Shown: positions 32,663 to 42,504 of the stretch, piece after piece
Numbering within the stretch: position 1 is the stretch's first letter
How the letters are laid out: the number at the start of each line of letters is the position of its first letter
Assembly: GCA_019415645.1 (NCBI GenBank)
Contig: DXYV01000006.1
Location: 1 to 64,000, forward strand
Length of the DNA: 64,000 nt
Direction: 5' to 3'
From: Clostridiales bacterium
GTDB lineage: Bacteria; Bacillota; Clostridia; Oscillospirales; Oscillospiraceae
The notes under the pieces: generated by a model
Told to the model about the DNA's origin: nothing
Seen by the model: the letters and a program-made list of their open reading frames with translations, nothing else
The model's database searches: none
Program-made: the position numbers and the translations under genes

Positions 32663-33634
32663 ATGGAAGCAATCAATTTGTTTGACGGACACTGCGACAC
32701 GCTGCTGCGCAATTACGAGCGTCACTCACCGGACTATGCGGGGGGCTCCCTGCGCCGCAATCGCGGCCATGTGGATCTGGAGCGGGCCCACGGCTGCTTT
32801 GGCCGCTATGCCCAGTTTTTCGCCGTATTTGCCGACACGGATACCTGGCCCGGCAAGTCTCTGCATCAGATGTTTTTGGAGCAGTACGGTCTGTTCCGAC
32901 GGACCATGGAGGAAAATTCCGACCTGGTCCGGCCCTGCCGGACGGCGGCTGAGGCGGAGGCAGCCTTTGCGGACGGCCGCTGCGCGGCCTTTCTCTCGGT
33001 CGAGGGAGCCCAGATTTTGGACTGCGACCTGGAGAAGCTGGAGGATGCCTGGCGCAAGGGTGTGCGCATGGTCAACCTCACCTGGAACTACGAAAACGCC
33101 CTCTCCGGAAGCAATGACGAGAGTCCGGAAAAGGGATTGACGGAGCAGGGCAGGGCCTTCGTGCGCCGGATGCAGGCGCTTGGCATGATCGTGGACGTGT
33201 CCCATCTGTCCGACCCTGGCTTCTGGGACGTGGCGCAGCTGGCCGAAGAGGCCGGAAAGCCTTTTGTCGCCAGCCATTCCAACGCCCGGGCGGTCTGTTC
33301 CCACAAGAGGAACTTGACGGATGAGCAATTTACTGCGATAATAAAAAACCAAGGTGTTGCAGGGCTGAATATGTGCGGCCTGTTTTTGGGCGGGAATCCC
33401 ACGCTGGACACGGTGGTAGCCCACATCGAGCATTTCATGGCGCTGGGCGGTGAGCGGAATGTGGCTATCGGCGGCGACTGGGACGGATGTACGATGTTTC
33501 CGGGGATGGCCCAGATCACGGACATCGGCGCGCTCTATGAGCGCCTGCTGCGGCTGAATTACCGGGAGACGGTGGTGCGAGACGTCTTCTATAACAATTT
33601 AATGAGGGTTGTGAGCGACGTATGTACTATGTAA
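32663..33634 (+). CDS. Membrane dipeptidase, M19 family
   Basis: 323 residues, amidohydrolase-fold dipeptidase with the zinc motifs FDGHCD near the start, VEGAQ, VDVSHLSD and SHSNARA. Family members hydrolyse dipeptides, some with D-residues at the C-terminus. No signal peptide, so cytoplasmic in spite of the family name. Start: ATG at 32663 (AGAGGG 11 bases upstream). The 3' end overlaps thrC by 13 bases. Confidence 0.92.
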   Translation: MEAINLFDGHCDTLLRNYERHSPDYAGGSLRRNRGHVDLERAHGCFGRYAQFFAVFADTDTWPGKSLHQMFLEQYGLFRRTMEENSDLVRPCRTAAEAEAAFADGRCAAFLSVEGAQILDCDLEKLEDAWRKGVRMVNLTWNYENALSGSNDESPEKGLTEQGRAFVRRMQALGMIVDVSHLSDPGFWDVAQLAEEAGKPFVASHSNARAVCSHKRNLTDEQFTAIIKNQGVAGLNMCGLFLGGNPTLDTVVAHIEHFMALGGERNVAIGGDWDGCTMFPGMAQITDIGALYERLLRLNYRETVVRDVFYNNLMRVVSDVCTM

Positions 33635-35103
33635 GCACAAGAAACAAAGAGACGAAGCTGAGCGCGGCCCAGGCGATCGCCCAGGGACTGGCGGAGGACG
33701 GAGGCCTTCTGACCCCCAATCAGTTCCCGCGCCTGGCGGAAGGCGCTCTGGAGACCCTGAAGGACATGCCCTACCAGCAGCGGGCGGCGGCGATCATGAA
33801 GCTGTTTCTGGAGGAGTTTTCCGACCAGGAGCTGGCGGGTTACGCGGCCAACGCCTACCAGAGATTTGACCATCCGGACGTGGCGCCGGTGCGCGGCGTG
33901 GACCGGTCCACCTATTGTCTGGAACTGTGGCATGGCCCCACCTGCGCGTTCAAGGACATGGCCCTGCAGATGCTGCCCCAGCTGCTCTCCGCCTCCCTGA
34001 AGAAAAATCAGGAGGAAAAGACGGTCTGTATCCTGGTGGCCACTTCGGGGGACACGGGCAAGGCGGCGCTGGAGGGCTTCAAGGACGTGGAGCAGACGCG
34101 CATCCTGGTCTTTTATCCCAAGGACGGCGTTTCGGACATCCAGCAGCTCCAGATGAACACCCAGGAGGGCGCGAACGTGGGCGTCTGCTCCGTGGTGGGC
34201 AACTTTGACGATGCGCAGACCGGCGTGAAGAAAATCTTCTCCGACACGGCGCTGCGGGAGCAGCTGGCCGGGCGGGGCTATTTCCTGTCCTCGGCCAACT
34301 CCATCAACTGGGGCCGTGTTCTGCCGCAGATCGTGTACTATGTTTCGGCCTACTGCGACCTGCTCCGTCAGGGCGTGATTCAGCTGGGCGACCCGATCAA
34401 CGTCTGCGTGCCCACCGGAAATTTCGGCAATATCCTGGCCGGCTACTATGCCAAGAAGATGGGGGTGCCCATCGGCCGGCTGATCTGCGCCTCCAACCAG
34501 AACAACGTGCTGACCGATTTCCTGGATACCGGGACCTACGACCGGAACCGGACCTTCTACAATACCATGTCGCCCTCCATGGATATTCTGATCTCCTCCA
34601 ATTTGGAGCGGATGCTCTTTGAGCTGTCCGGCGGAAACGACGCTGAGATTCGCAATTACATGGAGCTGCTGAACCAGAGCGGCCGTTATACGGTCAGCGA
34701 GGAAATTCAGGCCGGATTGAAGACCCACTTTGCCGCGGGCTTCTGCGACGACACGCAGACGGCGGCTATGATCGGCCGGATGTGGAAGGAAAAGCAATAT
34801 CTGATCGACCCGCATACGGCGGTGGCGTTCCATGTGCTGGAGGGCTACCGCGCCCGGACCGGAGACGATACACCGACGATTGTCGTCTCCACGGCCAGCC
34901 CCTTCAAATTCTGCGACAACGTGCTGCCGGCCATCGGCGTGCCGGACGTGAGACCGGGTACGGAAATGCTGGACCAGCTGGCGCAGGTCACCGGCGTGGA
35001 GGCCCCGCGGCCTCTGGCGGAGCTCAAGCACAAGCCCATCCGCTTTAACGGCTGCGTGACCAAGGAGCATATGGTGGATCAGGTCCTGGAGATGCTGCGC
35101 TGA
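33622..35103 (+). CDS. thrC: Threonine synthase
   Basis: 493 residues, fold type II PLP enzyme of the long (class I) threonine synthases. The N-terminal MYYVSTRN motif is family-typical; the PLP lysine is K111 in CAFKDMALQ, and ATSGDTGKAALEG binds phosphate. Converts O-phosphohomoserine to threonine. No other threonine gene is adjacent. Its stop shares a base with the start of the next gene (TGATG). Confidence 0.97.
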   Translation: MYYVSTRNKETKLSAAQAIAQGLAEDGGLLTPNQFPRLAEGALETLKDMPYQQRAAAIMKLFLEEFSDQELAGYAANAYQRFDHPDVAPVRGVDRSTYCLELWHGPTCAFKDMALQMLPQLLSASLKKNQEEKTVCILVATSGDTGKAALEGFKDVEQTRILVFYPKDGVSDIQQLQMNTQEGANVGVCSVVGNFDDAQTGVKKIFSDTALREQLAGRGYFLSSANSINWGRVLPQIVYYVSAYCDLLRQGVIQLGDPINVCVPTGNFGNILAGYYAKKMGVPIGRLICASNQNNVLTDFLDTGTYDRNRTFYNTMSPSMDILISSNLERMLFELSGGNDAEIRNYMELLNQSGRYTVSEEIQAGLKTHFAAGFCDDTQTAAMIGRMWKEKQYLIDPHTAVAFHVLEGYRARTGDDTPTIVVSTASPFKFCDNVLPAIGVPDVRPGTEMLDQLAQVTGVEAPRPLAELKHKPIRFNGCVTKEHMVDQVLEMLR

Positions 35104-35789
35104 TGGCGCTCTACGCAATCGGCGACACGCACCTCTCCCTGAACTCCGACAAGCCCATGGATGTATTCGGCGGCAGCTGGGAGGGCTATGTGGAAAAGTT
35201 ACGGGCGGGCTTTGCCCACGTCAAGCCGGAAGATACGGTGGTGCTCTGCGGCGATCTGTCCTGGGGCATGTCGCTGGAAGAGGCGCGGGCGGACTTTGCC
35301 TTTCTGGACGCGCTGCCCGGCAGAAAGATCCTGCTGAAGGGAAATCACGATTACTGGTGGACGACCGCTAATAAGATGAACACCTTTTTTCAGGAAAACG
35401 GGTTTACCACGCTGAACATTCTGCATAATAACTGCTATTTTTATGGGGATTTGGCGCTGTGCGGCACCAGAGGCTGGTTTTTTGAAGAGAACGCCAAGCC
35501 CCAGTCGGCCAAGGTGTTCCGGCGGGAGGTCATGCGGCTGGAAGCTTCGCTGAAGGCGGCGGACGAACGGGAAAAGCTCTGCTTTCTGCACTATCCGCCT
35601 CTGTACCAGGGTTATACTTGCCCGGAGATCCTGGCGCTGCTGGAGCAGTATGGAGTCACGGCCTGCTACTACGGGCATCTCCATGGCGGAAGCCACCGTC
35701 TGGCGCTGGAGGGCACATATGGAACCGTGCGCTATTCGCTGGTCTCGGCGGACTATTTACGCTTCTATCCGAAAATAATCTGTGAATAA
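35103..35789 (+). CDS. Calcineurin-like metallophosphoesterase
   Basis: 228 residues with the metal motifs GDTHLS, GDLSWG, GNHDYWW and GHLHGGS. Distinct from the UDP-diacylglucosamine hydrolase and YfcE groups; it belongs to the small cytosolic phosphohydrolases often next to thrC in Oscillospiraceae. Substrate unknown. Translationally coupled to thrC. Confidence 0.88.
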   Translation: MALYAIGDTHLSLNSDKPMDVFGGSWEGYVEKLRAGFAHVKPEDTVVLCGDLSWGMSLEEARADFAFLDALPGRKILLKGNHDYWWTTANKMNTFFQENGFTTLNILHNNCYFYGDLALCGTRGWFFEENAKPQSAKVFRREVMRLEASLKAADEREKLCFLHYPPLYQGYTCPEILALLEQYGVTACYYGHLHGGSHRLALEGTYGTVRYSLVSADYLRFYPKIICE

Positions 35790-35801
35790 TGAAAAAAACA
35801 G

Positions 35802-35830
35802 TGGAAATGTTTCAAGCAATCTGGTAAAAT
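35802..35830 (+). promoter_or_regulatory. Promoter of tig
   Basis: TGGAAA (35802-35807), 17 bp, TAAAAT (35825-35830), about 55 bases before the tig start. Confidence 0.55.
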
Positions 35831-35893
35831 AGCTTGGATTTATCAAAAAGAGGCCGCCGCACAGAAAGACGGGCGGTCAATGGAGGAAATCAG

Positions 35894-37348
35894 ATGAACG
35901 TCAAGAGCAAGGAAAACAAAGAAAACAGCGCAATCGAGCTGGTGATCGAGGTGAGCGCCGCGGAGTTTGACGCGGCGATCAACAAGGTCTACAACAAGCA
36001 GAAGAAAAATATCAGCATCCCCGGATTCCGGAAGGGCAAAGCGCCCCGGAAGATCGTCGAGTCCATGTACGGCGCCGAGGTGTTCTACGAGGACGCGGTG
36101 GAGGAGGCCTATCCTGCGGCTTACACCGAGGCCCTGAAGCAGGAGGGCATCGAGCCCGTGGCCTATCCCAAGCTGGAAATCGTCGAGGTGGGCAAGGACG
36201 GCTTCACCTTTAAGGCTCTGGTTACGGTAAAGCCCGAGGTCAAGCTGGGCGAGTACAAGGGCCTGACCGCGCCCAAGGCCGAGGTGAACATCACCGAGGA
36301 GGACATCGACGGCGAGATGAAGTCCTATGTGGACCGCGCCACCCGTCTGGTGTCTGTGGACCGCGCCGCGGAGAACGGCGACACCGCCGTCATCGACTTC
36401 GAGGGCTTCAAGGACGGCGTGGCCTTTGAGGGCGGCAAGGCGGAGAATTACAGCCTGGAGCTGGGCTCCGGTTCCTTTGTCCCCGGCTTTGAGGATCAGG
36501 TCGTCGGGATGAAGGCCGGCGAGGAGAAGGATATCAACCTGACCTTCCCGGAGGATTATACCCCCGATCTGGCCGGCGCCGCGGTCACCTTCAAGGTGAA
36601 GCTGCACGAGGTCAAGGAGCACCAGAAGCCCGTCCTGGATGACGAGTTCGCCAAGGACGTATCTGAGTTTGAGACCCTGGCCGACCTGCGCAAGGATTTG
36701 GGCGAGAAGCTCAAGGAGCGCCGCGAGGCCCAGGCCAAGCGGGAGTTTGAGTCTGCCATCATGGAGCAGCTCATTGCCAACATGGAGGTCGAGATTCCCG
36801 AGGCCATGGTGGAGTATCAGGCGGACAAGATGCTGGAGGATTACTCCATGCGCATTCAGGGCCAGGGCATCAAGTTCGAGGATTACCTGTCCATGATGGG
36901 CCTGAGCATGAACGATATGAAGCAGCAGGCCATGGAGGGCGCGCGCCGGCAGGTGCAGACCGACCTGGCGCTGGAGGCCGTCGTGGCGGCGGAGCAGCTG
37001 GAGGTCACCGACGAGGAGTGCGACGCGGAGATCGCCCGTCTGGCGGATGAGTACGACATGGAGGCGGACCAGGTGAAGGCCGCTGTCCCCATGGAGGACC
37101 TGAAGCATGACCTGCTGCTGAAGAAGGCCAATGAGCTGGTCATCAGCAGCGCCAAGGTGGGCGAGGCCCCCAAGAAGGCGGCCAAGAAGACCACCTCCAA
37201 GAAGGCAGAGACCGAGGGCGAGGAGAAGAAGCCCGCCAAGAAGACCACCAAAAAGATGGCCAAGAAGTCGGAGGAAGAGGTCGAAGGCGAAGAGAAGAAG
37301 CCTGCCAAGAAGACCACCAAAAAGAAGACCGAGGAGACTGAGGCGTAA
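35894..37348 (+). CDS. tig: Trigger factor with lysine-rich repeat tail
   Basis: 484 residues. Ribosome-binding signature GFRKGKAPR (about 42-50), FKBP-type peptidyl-prolyl isomerase domain (about 150-240), then the helical chaperone domain to about 425. The last 55 residues are a low-complexity tail rich in K, A, T and E with the unit EGEEKKPAKKTTKK twice. Typical trigger factors end near 430. The start at 35894 follows GGAGG. It is the ribosome-bound chaperone for nascent chains, and the clpP-clpX-lon order downstream is the conserved protein-quality cluster. Confidence 0.95.
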   Translation: MNVKSKENKENSAIELVIEVSAAEFDAAINKVYNKQKKNISIPGFRKGKAPRKIVESMYGAEVFYEDAVEEAYPAAYTEALKQEGIEPVAYPKLEIVEVGKDGFTFKALVTVKPEVKLGEYKGLTAPKAEVNITEEDIDGEMKSYVDRATRLVSVDRAAENGDTAVIDFEGFKDGVAFEGGKAENYSLELGSGSFVPGFEDQVVGMKAGEEKDINLTFPEDYTPDLAGAAVTFKVKLHEVKEHQKPVLDDEFAKDVSEFETLADLRKDLGEKLKERREAQAKREFESAIMEQLIANMEVEIPEAMVEYQADKMLEDYSMRIQGQGIKFEDYLSMMGLSMNDMKQQAMEGARRQVQTDLALEAVVAAEQLEVTDEECDAEIARLADEYDMEADQVKAAVPMEDLKHDLLLKKANELVISSAKVGEAPKKAAKKTTSKKAETEGEEKKPAKKTTKKMAKKSEEEVEGEEKKPAKKTTKKKTEETEA

Positions 37349-37428
37349 TTTTTGGTATATTCCCTCTCGAGGGCGGGTAAACTGTGTGTGATTGCGTGCT
37401 GAAACAACGCTGATAGGAGAGGTTAGTC

Positions 37429-38010
37429 ATGAGTTTAGTCCCTTATGTTATTGAGCAGACCAATCGTGGTGAGCGTTCTTACGACATTTTTTCCCGCCTG
37501 CTCAACGACCGTATCGTATTTCTGGGCGAGGAGGTCAACGCGACCACGGCGAGTTTGATCGTGGCTCAGCTCTTGTATCTGGAGGCACAGGACCCCGATA
37601 AGGAGATTCAATTTTACATCAACAGCCCCGGCGGCTCGGTAACAGACGGCATGGCCATCTATGATACCATGCAGTATATCAAGTGCGACGTGTCCACTAT
37701 CTGCATCGGTATGGCGGCCAGCATGGGTGCGTTCCTGCTGTCCTCCGGCACCAAGGGAAAGCGTCTGGCGCTGCCCAACGCGGAGATCATGATTCATCAG
37801 CCCTCGGCCGGAACGCAGGGGCAGATCACCGATATGGCGATCCACCTGAAGCGGCTGGAGATCATCAAGAAACGGATGAACCAGATCCTGGCCGACAACA
37901 CCGGAAAATCCGTCGAAGAAGTGACGGCGGCCTGCGAGCGCGACAATTTCATGTCTGCGGAAGAGGCCAAGGCCTTCGGGCTGGTCGATAAGGTGATTTA
38001 TCACCGCTGA
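37429..38010 (+). CDS. clpP: ATP-dependent Clp protease proteolytic subunit
   Basis: 193 residues, full length, with catalytic triad S98 (GMAASMGAF), H123 (MIHQPS) and D172. Forms the 14-subunit proteolytic barrel for ClpX or ClpC/A. AGGAGAGG precedes the ATG. A hairpin lies between it and clpX, so the two may be partly uncoupled. Confidence 0.98.
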   Translation: MSLVPYVIEQTNRGERSYDIFSRLLNDRIVFLGEEVNATTASLIVAQLLYLEAQDPDKEIQFYINSPGGSVTDGMAIYDTMQYIKCDVSTICIGMAASMGAFLLSSGTKGKRLALPNAEIMIHQPSAGTQGQITDMAIHLKRLEIIKKRMNQILADNTGKSVEEVTAACERDNFMSAEEAKAFGLVDKVIYHR

Positions 38011-38024
38011 TTTGAACCTGCTTC

Positions 38025-38058
38025 AAGAGCGGAGGCGGACGCCGTCTCCGCTCTTTGA
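38025..38058 (+). terminator. Hairpin between clpP and clpX
   Basis: 10-bp stem AAGAGCGGAG / CTCCGCTCTT, 11-base loop, followed by TTTG only. Probably a weak terminator or processing/attenuation site inside the clp operon. Confidence 0.5.
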
Positions 38059-38090
38059 AGGTTTTCCATCGGAAAGGATGGTCCCATAAT

Positions 38091-39410
38091 ATGGCAAAAG
38101 ACGATCACAATAAATCCATTCGCTGTTCCTTCTGCGGCAAGCACCAGGACCAGGTGGACCGCATCATTGCCGGCCCGGGTGCCTATATCTGCAATGAGTG
38201 CATCCAGCTTTGCACCAACATCCTGGAGGAGGACTTCGACCACAACGAGGCGATGTCCCCCGACATTCCGGACGTGATTCCCACGCCGAAGGAGATTCGC
38301 ACAGTTCTGGACGAATATATCATCGGCCAGGAGGATGCGAAGGTCGCCCTGTCCGTCGCCGTTTATAACCACTACAAGCGCATCTATTTCGGCGGCGGGG
38401 ACAGCGTGGAGCTGCAGAAGAGCAATATCCTGATGGTCGGCCCCACAGGCTGCGGCAAGACGCTGTTCGCCCAGACCCTGGCGCGCATCCTGAAGGTGCC
38501 CTTCGCCATTGCCGACGCCACCACGCTGACCGAGGCCGGTTACGTGGGCGACGACGTGGAGAATATCCTGCTGCGTCTGGTCCAGGCTGCCGACTACGAC
38601 ATCGAGCTGGCGGAGCGCGGCATCATCTATGTGGATGAGATCGACAAGATCGCCCGCAAGAGCGAGAATACCTCGATCACCCGGGATGTCTCCGGCGAGG
38701 GTGTGCAGCAGGCTCTGCTGAAGATTCTGGAGGGCACGGTGGCCAATGTTCCGCCCCAGGGCGGACGCAAGCACCCCCATCAGGAATTTATCCAGATCGA
38801 CACTAAAAACATTCTGTTTATCTGCGGCGGAGCCTTTGATGGTCTGGACAAGATCATTGAACAGCGTCTGGACCGCAAGGTCATCGGCTTCGGCGCGGAG
38901 ATCAAGACCCAGGAAGAGAAGCGTTCCGACGATATTTTCAAGGAAGTGCAGCCCCACGACCTGCTGAAATTCGGCATCATTCCGGAGCTGGTGGGCCGCC
39001 TGCCGGTGATCACCGCCCTGAAGGCTTTGGACGAGAAGCAGTTGGTGCAGATTCTGACGGAGCCCAAGAACGCGCTGGTGAAGCAGTACAAGAAGCTGCT
39101 GGAATACGACAACGTCGTGCTTGAATTTGAAGAGGACGCCTTGAAGGCCGCGGCGAAAAAAGCGGTGGAGCGCGGCATTGGGGCCCGGGGACTCCGGGCT
39201 GTTCTGGAGGAGGTCATGACCCGTATTATGTATGAGGTCCCCTCCGATCCCAGTATCGCCAAGGTCACGATCACGGCCGACTGTGTCAATGGCACTGGCG
39301 AGCCCGTAATTCAGCGGGAGGAGAACCGCCCGGCACGTCCGCGGCTGGGCGCGGCGTCCCTGCAGGCGCAGCAGGGCGGAAAATCCGGCCCCAGAGGGAA
39401 CGCATCGTAA
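38091..39410 (+). CDS. clpX: ATP-dependent Clp protease ATPase subunit ClpX
   Basis: 439 residues. N-terminal C4 zinc finger (CSFCGK...CNECIQLC), Walker A GPTGCGKT, Walker B VDEIDK and sensor motifs in GARGLRAV. The IGF loop that docks on ClpP is present (KVIGFG). Start: ATG at 38091, about 12 bases after AAGGATG. The C-terminal 30 residues are Arg/Pro/Gly-rich and probably disordered. Confidence 0.97.
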   Translation: MAKDDHNKSIRCSFCGKHQDQVDRIIAGPGAYICNECIQLCTNILEEDFDHNEAMSPDIPDVIPTPKEIRTVLDEYIIGQEDAKVALSVAVYNHYKRIYFGGGDSVELQKSNILMVGPTGCGKTLFAQTLARILKVPFAIADATTLTEAGYVGDDVENILLRLVQAADYDIELAERGIIYVDEIDKIARKSENTSITRDVSGEGVQQALLKILEGTVANVPPQGGRKHPHQEFIQIDTKNILFICGGAFDGLDKIIEQRLDRKVIGFGAEIKTQEEKRSDDIFKEVQPHDLLKFGIIPELVGRLPVITALKALDEKQLVQILTEPKNALVKQYKKLLEYDNVVLEFEEDALKAAAKKAVERGIGARGLRAVLEEVMTRIMYEVPSDPSIAKVTITADCVNGTGEPVIQREENRPARPRLGAASLQAQQGGKSGPRGNAS

Positions 39411-39420
39411 TTTCGAATGG

Positions 39421-39450
39421 GGGCGGGCCGACAGGTCCGCCCCTGTTTTT
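39421..39450 (+). terminator. Terminator between clpX and lon
   Basis: GGGCGGGCC-GACA-GGTCCGCCC stem followed by CTGTTTTT, directly upstream of the lon ribosome-binding site. It may be partial, since no separate lon promoter is evident. Confidence 0.65.
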
Positions 39451-39473
39451 GCAAGAAAGGAGCGTGTCGCACA

Positions 39474-41885
39474 ATGACACTGACACCGGTTTCTACGGTC
39501 CGTATGCCGGTATTGGCTCTGCGCGGACTGACGGTTTTTCCCAGTATGATACTGCACTTTGACGTGGGGCGGGACGCCTCCATCAAAGCGCTGAACCAGG
39601 CCATGTCGGAAATTCAGACGATTTTCCTGGTGACCCAGAAGGACCTGTCTGTGGAGACCCCCAAACAGGAGGACCTGTATTCCGTGGGCACGATCGCCAG
39701 CGTGCGCCAGATTCTCCGCCTGCCCGACGACAATGTGCGGGTCATGGTGGAGGGCATGGCCCGGGGCCGCCTGACGGAGATCACCGAAACGGAGCCTTAT
39801 CTGATCGGGACCGTGGAGGAGCTGCCCAATCCGGCCGTGAACGCCAAGCGGTCCTCCCGGACCGAAGCGGTGATTCGGCAGACCTACGAGATTTTTGAAC
39901 GCTATACCGAGCTCTCCCCGAAAATGACGCCGGAGATCTACCTCAAGGTGCTCTCCAGCGACGATCCAGGCTATATCTCCGACTACATCGCCCAGAATAT
40001 TCCGCTCCGGGTGGAGGATAAGCAGGCGCTGCTGGAGCAGCTCCAGCCCGTGCGCCGCCTGGAGCTCCTGTGCCGCATCCTGCGGCGGGAGGTGGATATT
40101 CTCCAGGTTCAGGAAGACCTGGAGAGCAAGGTTCACGACCAGCTGGTCAGCAGCCAGCGGGATTATTTCCTGCGGGAACAGCTGAAGGTGATTCAGCGTG
40201 AGCTGGGCGAGGGCGACGGAGGCGACAGCGAGATCGCCGAGTACCGCCGGAAGGTGGAGGAGGCGGCGCTGCCCGACGAGGTCCGGGAAAAGCTGAACAA
40301 GGAGATCGCCCACCTGGAAAAGCAGCCCTTTGGCTCCTCGGAAGGCGCGGTGATCCGCAATTATCTGGATACCTGCCTGGAGCTGCCTTGGAAGCAAAAG
40401 ACCAAGGAGCGGGTCAGTGTGTCCGCAGTCCGCAAAGCGCTGGATAAGGACCACTTCGGCCTGGAAAAGGTGAAGGAGCGCATTTTGGAGTTTGTGGCGG
40501 TCAAGCAGCTGGCGCCTGAGCTGAAGGGGCAGATCATCTGCCTGGTGGGACCGCCCGGCGTCGGAAAGACCTCCATCGCGATGTCGGTCGCCAAGGCGAT
40601 GAACCGCAAGCTGGCCCGCATCTCGCTGGGCGGAATCCATGACGAGGCCGAGATTCGCGGCCACCGCAAGACCTATGTGGGAGCCATGCCGGGCCGCATT
40701 ATCGCGGCCATCCGCCAGGCGGGCTCGTCCAATCCCCTGATGCTGCTGGACGAGATCGACAAGCTGGGCAACGACCAGCGGGGCGACCCCGCCTCCGCGC
40801 TGCTGGAGGTACTGGACAGCGAACAGAACGCCACCTTCCGTGACCATTTCCTGGAGCTCCCCTTTGACCTCTCTGATGTGATGTTCATCACCACGGCCAA
40901 CACGACGGAGACCATCCCCCGGCCGCTGCTGGACCGGATGGAGGTCATCGAACTGGCCAGCTATACCGACGAGGAAAAGCTGGAGATCGCCAAGCGGCAT
41001 CTGCTGCCCAAGGAGCTGAAACGGCATGGCCTGAAGCGGGCTCAGTGCAGAGTCAGCGACGGAGCGCTGCGGCAGATCATCACCGGCTATACCCGGGAAT
41101 CGGGCGTCCGCGTTCTGGAACGGCAGCTGGCCACGGTGTGCCGGAAGACCGCTATGGCTATTGTGGACAGTGATGTAAAGTCTGTACACATTACAGAAGA
41201 AAGCCTGGAGCAGTATCTGGGAGTCCGGAAGTATCACCCAGAAAAGCTGCCGGACAGCGACCCGGTGGGTGTCGTAAACGGCCTGGCCTGGACCCAGGTG
41301 GGCGGCGAACTGCTGGAAGTGGAGGTCAACGTGGTGCCGGGGACCGGGAAGGTGGAACTGACCGGAAACCTGGGCGACGTGATGAAGGAGTCCGCCCGGA
41401 CGGCTCTGTCCTACATCCGCAGCCGTGCCCGTCAGCTGGGGATTCCGGAGGACTTCTATAAGACCAAGGACCTGCATGTTCATTTTCCCGAGGGTGCGGT
41501 GCCAAAGGACGGCCCGTCTGCGGGCATCGCTATTACCACGGCCATGGTCTCCGCCCTGACCGGGACGCCGGTGCGCCGCGACATCGCCATGACCGGTGAG
41601 GTCACCCTGCGCGGCCGGGTGCTGCCCATCGGCGGCCTGCGGGAAAAGACGATGGCGGCCCTGCGCAACGGGATCAAGACCGTCATCATTCCCGGGGATA
41701 ACCTCAAGGACCTGGAGGAGATCGACCAGACGGTGCGCGCGGCCCTGCGGTTCCTGCCCGTGGAGCAGGTGGACACGGTCCTGGCCAATGCTCTGGTCAA
41801 CGCCCCGGCGGCCCTGGAGGCACCCGCGCCCCTTCCGATTCCACCGGAAATGGTGAGCAAGCCGGGTCTGGGGCTGCGGCAATAA
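39474..41885 (+). CDS. lon: ATP-dependent protease Lon
   Basis: 803 residues, complete LonA: N-terminal substrate domain (about 10-205), AAA+ module with GPPGVGKTS and LLDEIDK, and the C-terminal protease with the Ser-Lys dyad S682 (KDGPSAG) and K725 (REKTMAA), 43 residues apart as in E. coli Lon. AAGGAG lies 11 bases before the ATG. Degrades misfolded and regulatory proteins; conserved clpX-lon-engB order. Confidence 0.98.
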   Translation: MTLTPVSTVRMPVLALRGLTVFPSMILHFDVGRDASIKALNQAMSEIQTIFLVTQKDLSVETPKQEDLYSVGTIASVRQILRLPDDNVRVMVEGMARGRLTEITETEPYLIGTVEELPNPAVNAKRSSRTEAVIRQTYEIFERYTELSPKMTPEIYLKVLSSDDPGYISDYIAQNIPLRVEDKQALLEQLQPVRRLELLCRILRREVDILQVQEDLESKVHDQLVSSQRDYFLREQLKVIQRELGEGDGGDSEIAEYRRKVEEAALPDEVREKLNKEIAHLEKQPFGSSEGAVIRNYLDTCLELPWKQKTKERVSVSAVRKALDKDHFGLEKVKERILEFVAVKQLAPELKGQIICLVGPPGVGKTSIAMSVAKAMNRKLARISLGGIHDEAEIRGHRKTYVGAMPGRIIAAIRQAGSSNPLMLLDEIDKLGNDQRGDPASALLEVLDSEQNATFRDHFLELPFDLSDVMFITTANTTETIPRPLLDRMEVIELASYTDEEKLEIAKRHLLPKELKRHGLKRAQCRVSDGALRQIITGYTRESGVRVLERQLATVCRKTAMAIVDSDVKSVHITEESLEQYLGVRKYHPEKLPDSDPVGVVNGLAWTQVGGELLEVEVNVVPGTGKVELTGNLGDVMKESARTALSYIRSRARQLGIPEDFYKTKDLHVHFPEGAVPKDGPSAGIAITTAMVSALTGTPVRRDIAMTGEVTLRGRVLPIGGLREKTMAALRNGIKTVIIPGDNLKDLEEIDQTVRAALRFLPVEQVDTVLANALVNAPAALEAPAPLPIPPEMVSKPGLGLRQ

Positions 41886-41901
41886 AAGGAGGGAAAACCC
41901 G

Positions 41902-42504
41902 ATGACGTTGAATCTGCATAACGCGCAGTTTGTCCGTTCTGCCGTGGCGGCCAAGGACTTCCCACGTGACCGCCTGCCGCAGGTCGTGTTTTCGGGCCGC
42001 TCCAATGTGGGGAAATCCTCGGTCATCAACCGACTGCTCAACCGAAAAAATTTCGCAAAGGTGGGCGCGGCGCCGGGAAAGACGACACATATCAATTATT
42101 TTCTGATCGACCAGAAGCTCTACCTGGTGGATCTGCCCGGCTATGGCTACGCCAAGGTATCCAAGGCGGAGAAGGAGCGCTGGGGCCGGCTGATTGAGGC
42201 CTGGTTTGCTGATACGGAGCTGATGAGTCTGGGCGTGTCCATTGTGGATGCCCGGCATAAGCCCACCGCGGACGACTGCACCATGACGGAGTGGTTCAAG
42301 GCCAGTGGAAAGCCCTTTGTGGTGGTGGCCAATAAGCTGGACAAATTAAAGGCGAGCGAGGTCGAAGGGAATCTGGCGCGCATCCGGGAGACCCTGGAGC
42401 TGCCTGAAAGCGTGGCGGTCATTCCCTTTTCCGCCGCGCGGGGCGAGGGACGGCAGGACCTGCTGGATGTGATTTTAAGGCATGTGGAGGATGGCAAACC
42501 ATGA
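41902..42504 (+). CDS. engB: Ribosome biogenesis GTPase EngB (YsxC)
   Basis: 200 residues with G1 GRSNVGKSS, G2 PGKTTHINYF, G3 DLPGYGYA and G4 NKLDK. Needed for late 50S assembly. Strong AAGGAGGG. Overlaps the next gene by ATGA. Confidence 0.97.
   Translation: MTLNLHNAQFVRSAVAAKDFPRDRLPQVVFSGRSNVGKSSVINRLLNRKNFAKVGAAPGKTTHINYFLIDQKLYLVDLPGYGYAKVSKAEKERWGRLIEAWFADTELMSLGVSIVDARHKPTADDCTMTEWFKASGKPFVVVANKLDKLKASEVEGNLARIRETLELPESVAVIPFSAARGEGRQDLLDVILRHVEDGKP

Noticed and set aside
38001..42095. A 1364-codon open frame on the minus strand opposite clpX and lon
   Set aside because: It is the antisense shadow of two unmistakable genes in GC-rich DNA, has no family features and is rich in H, Q, G and L as such shadows are.
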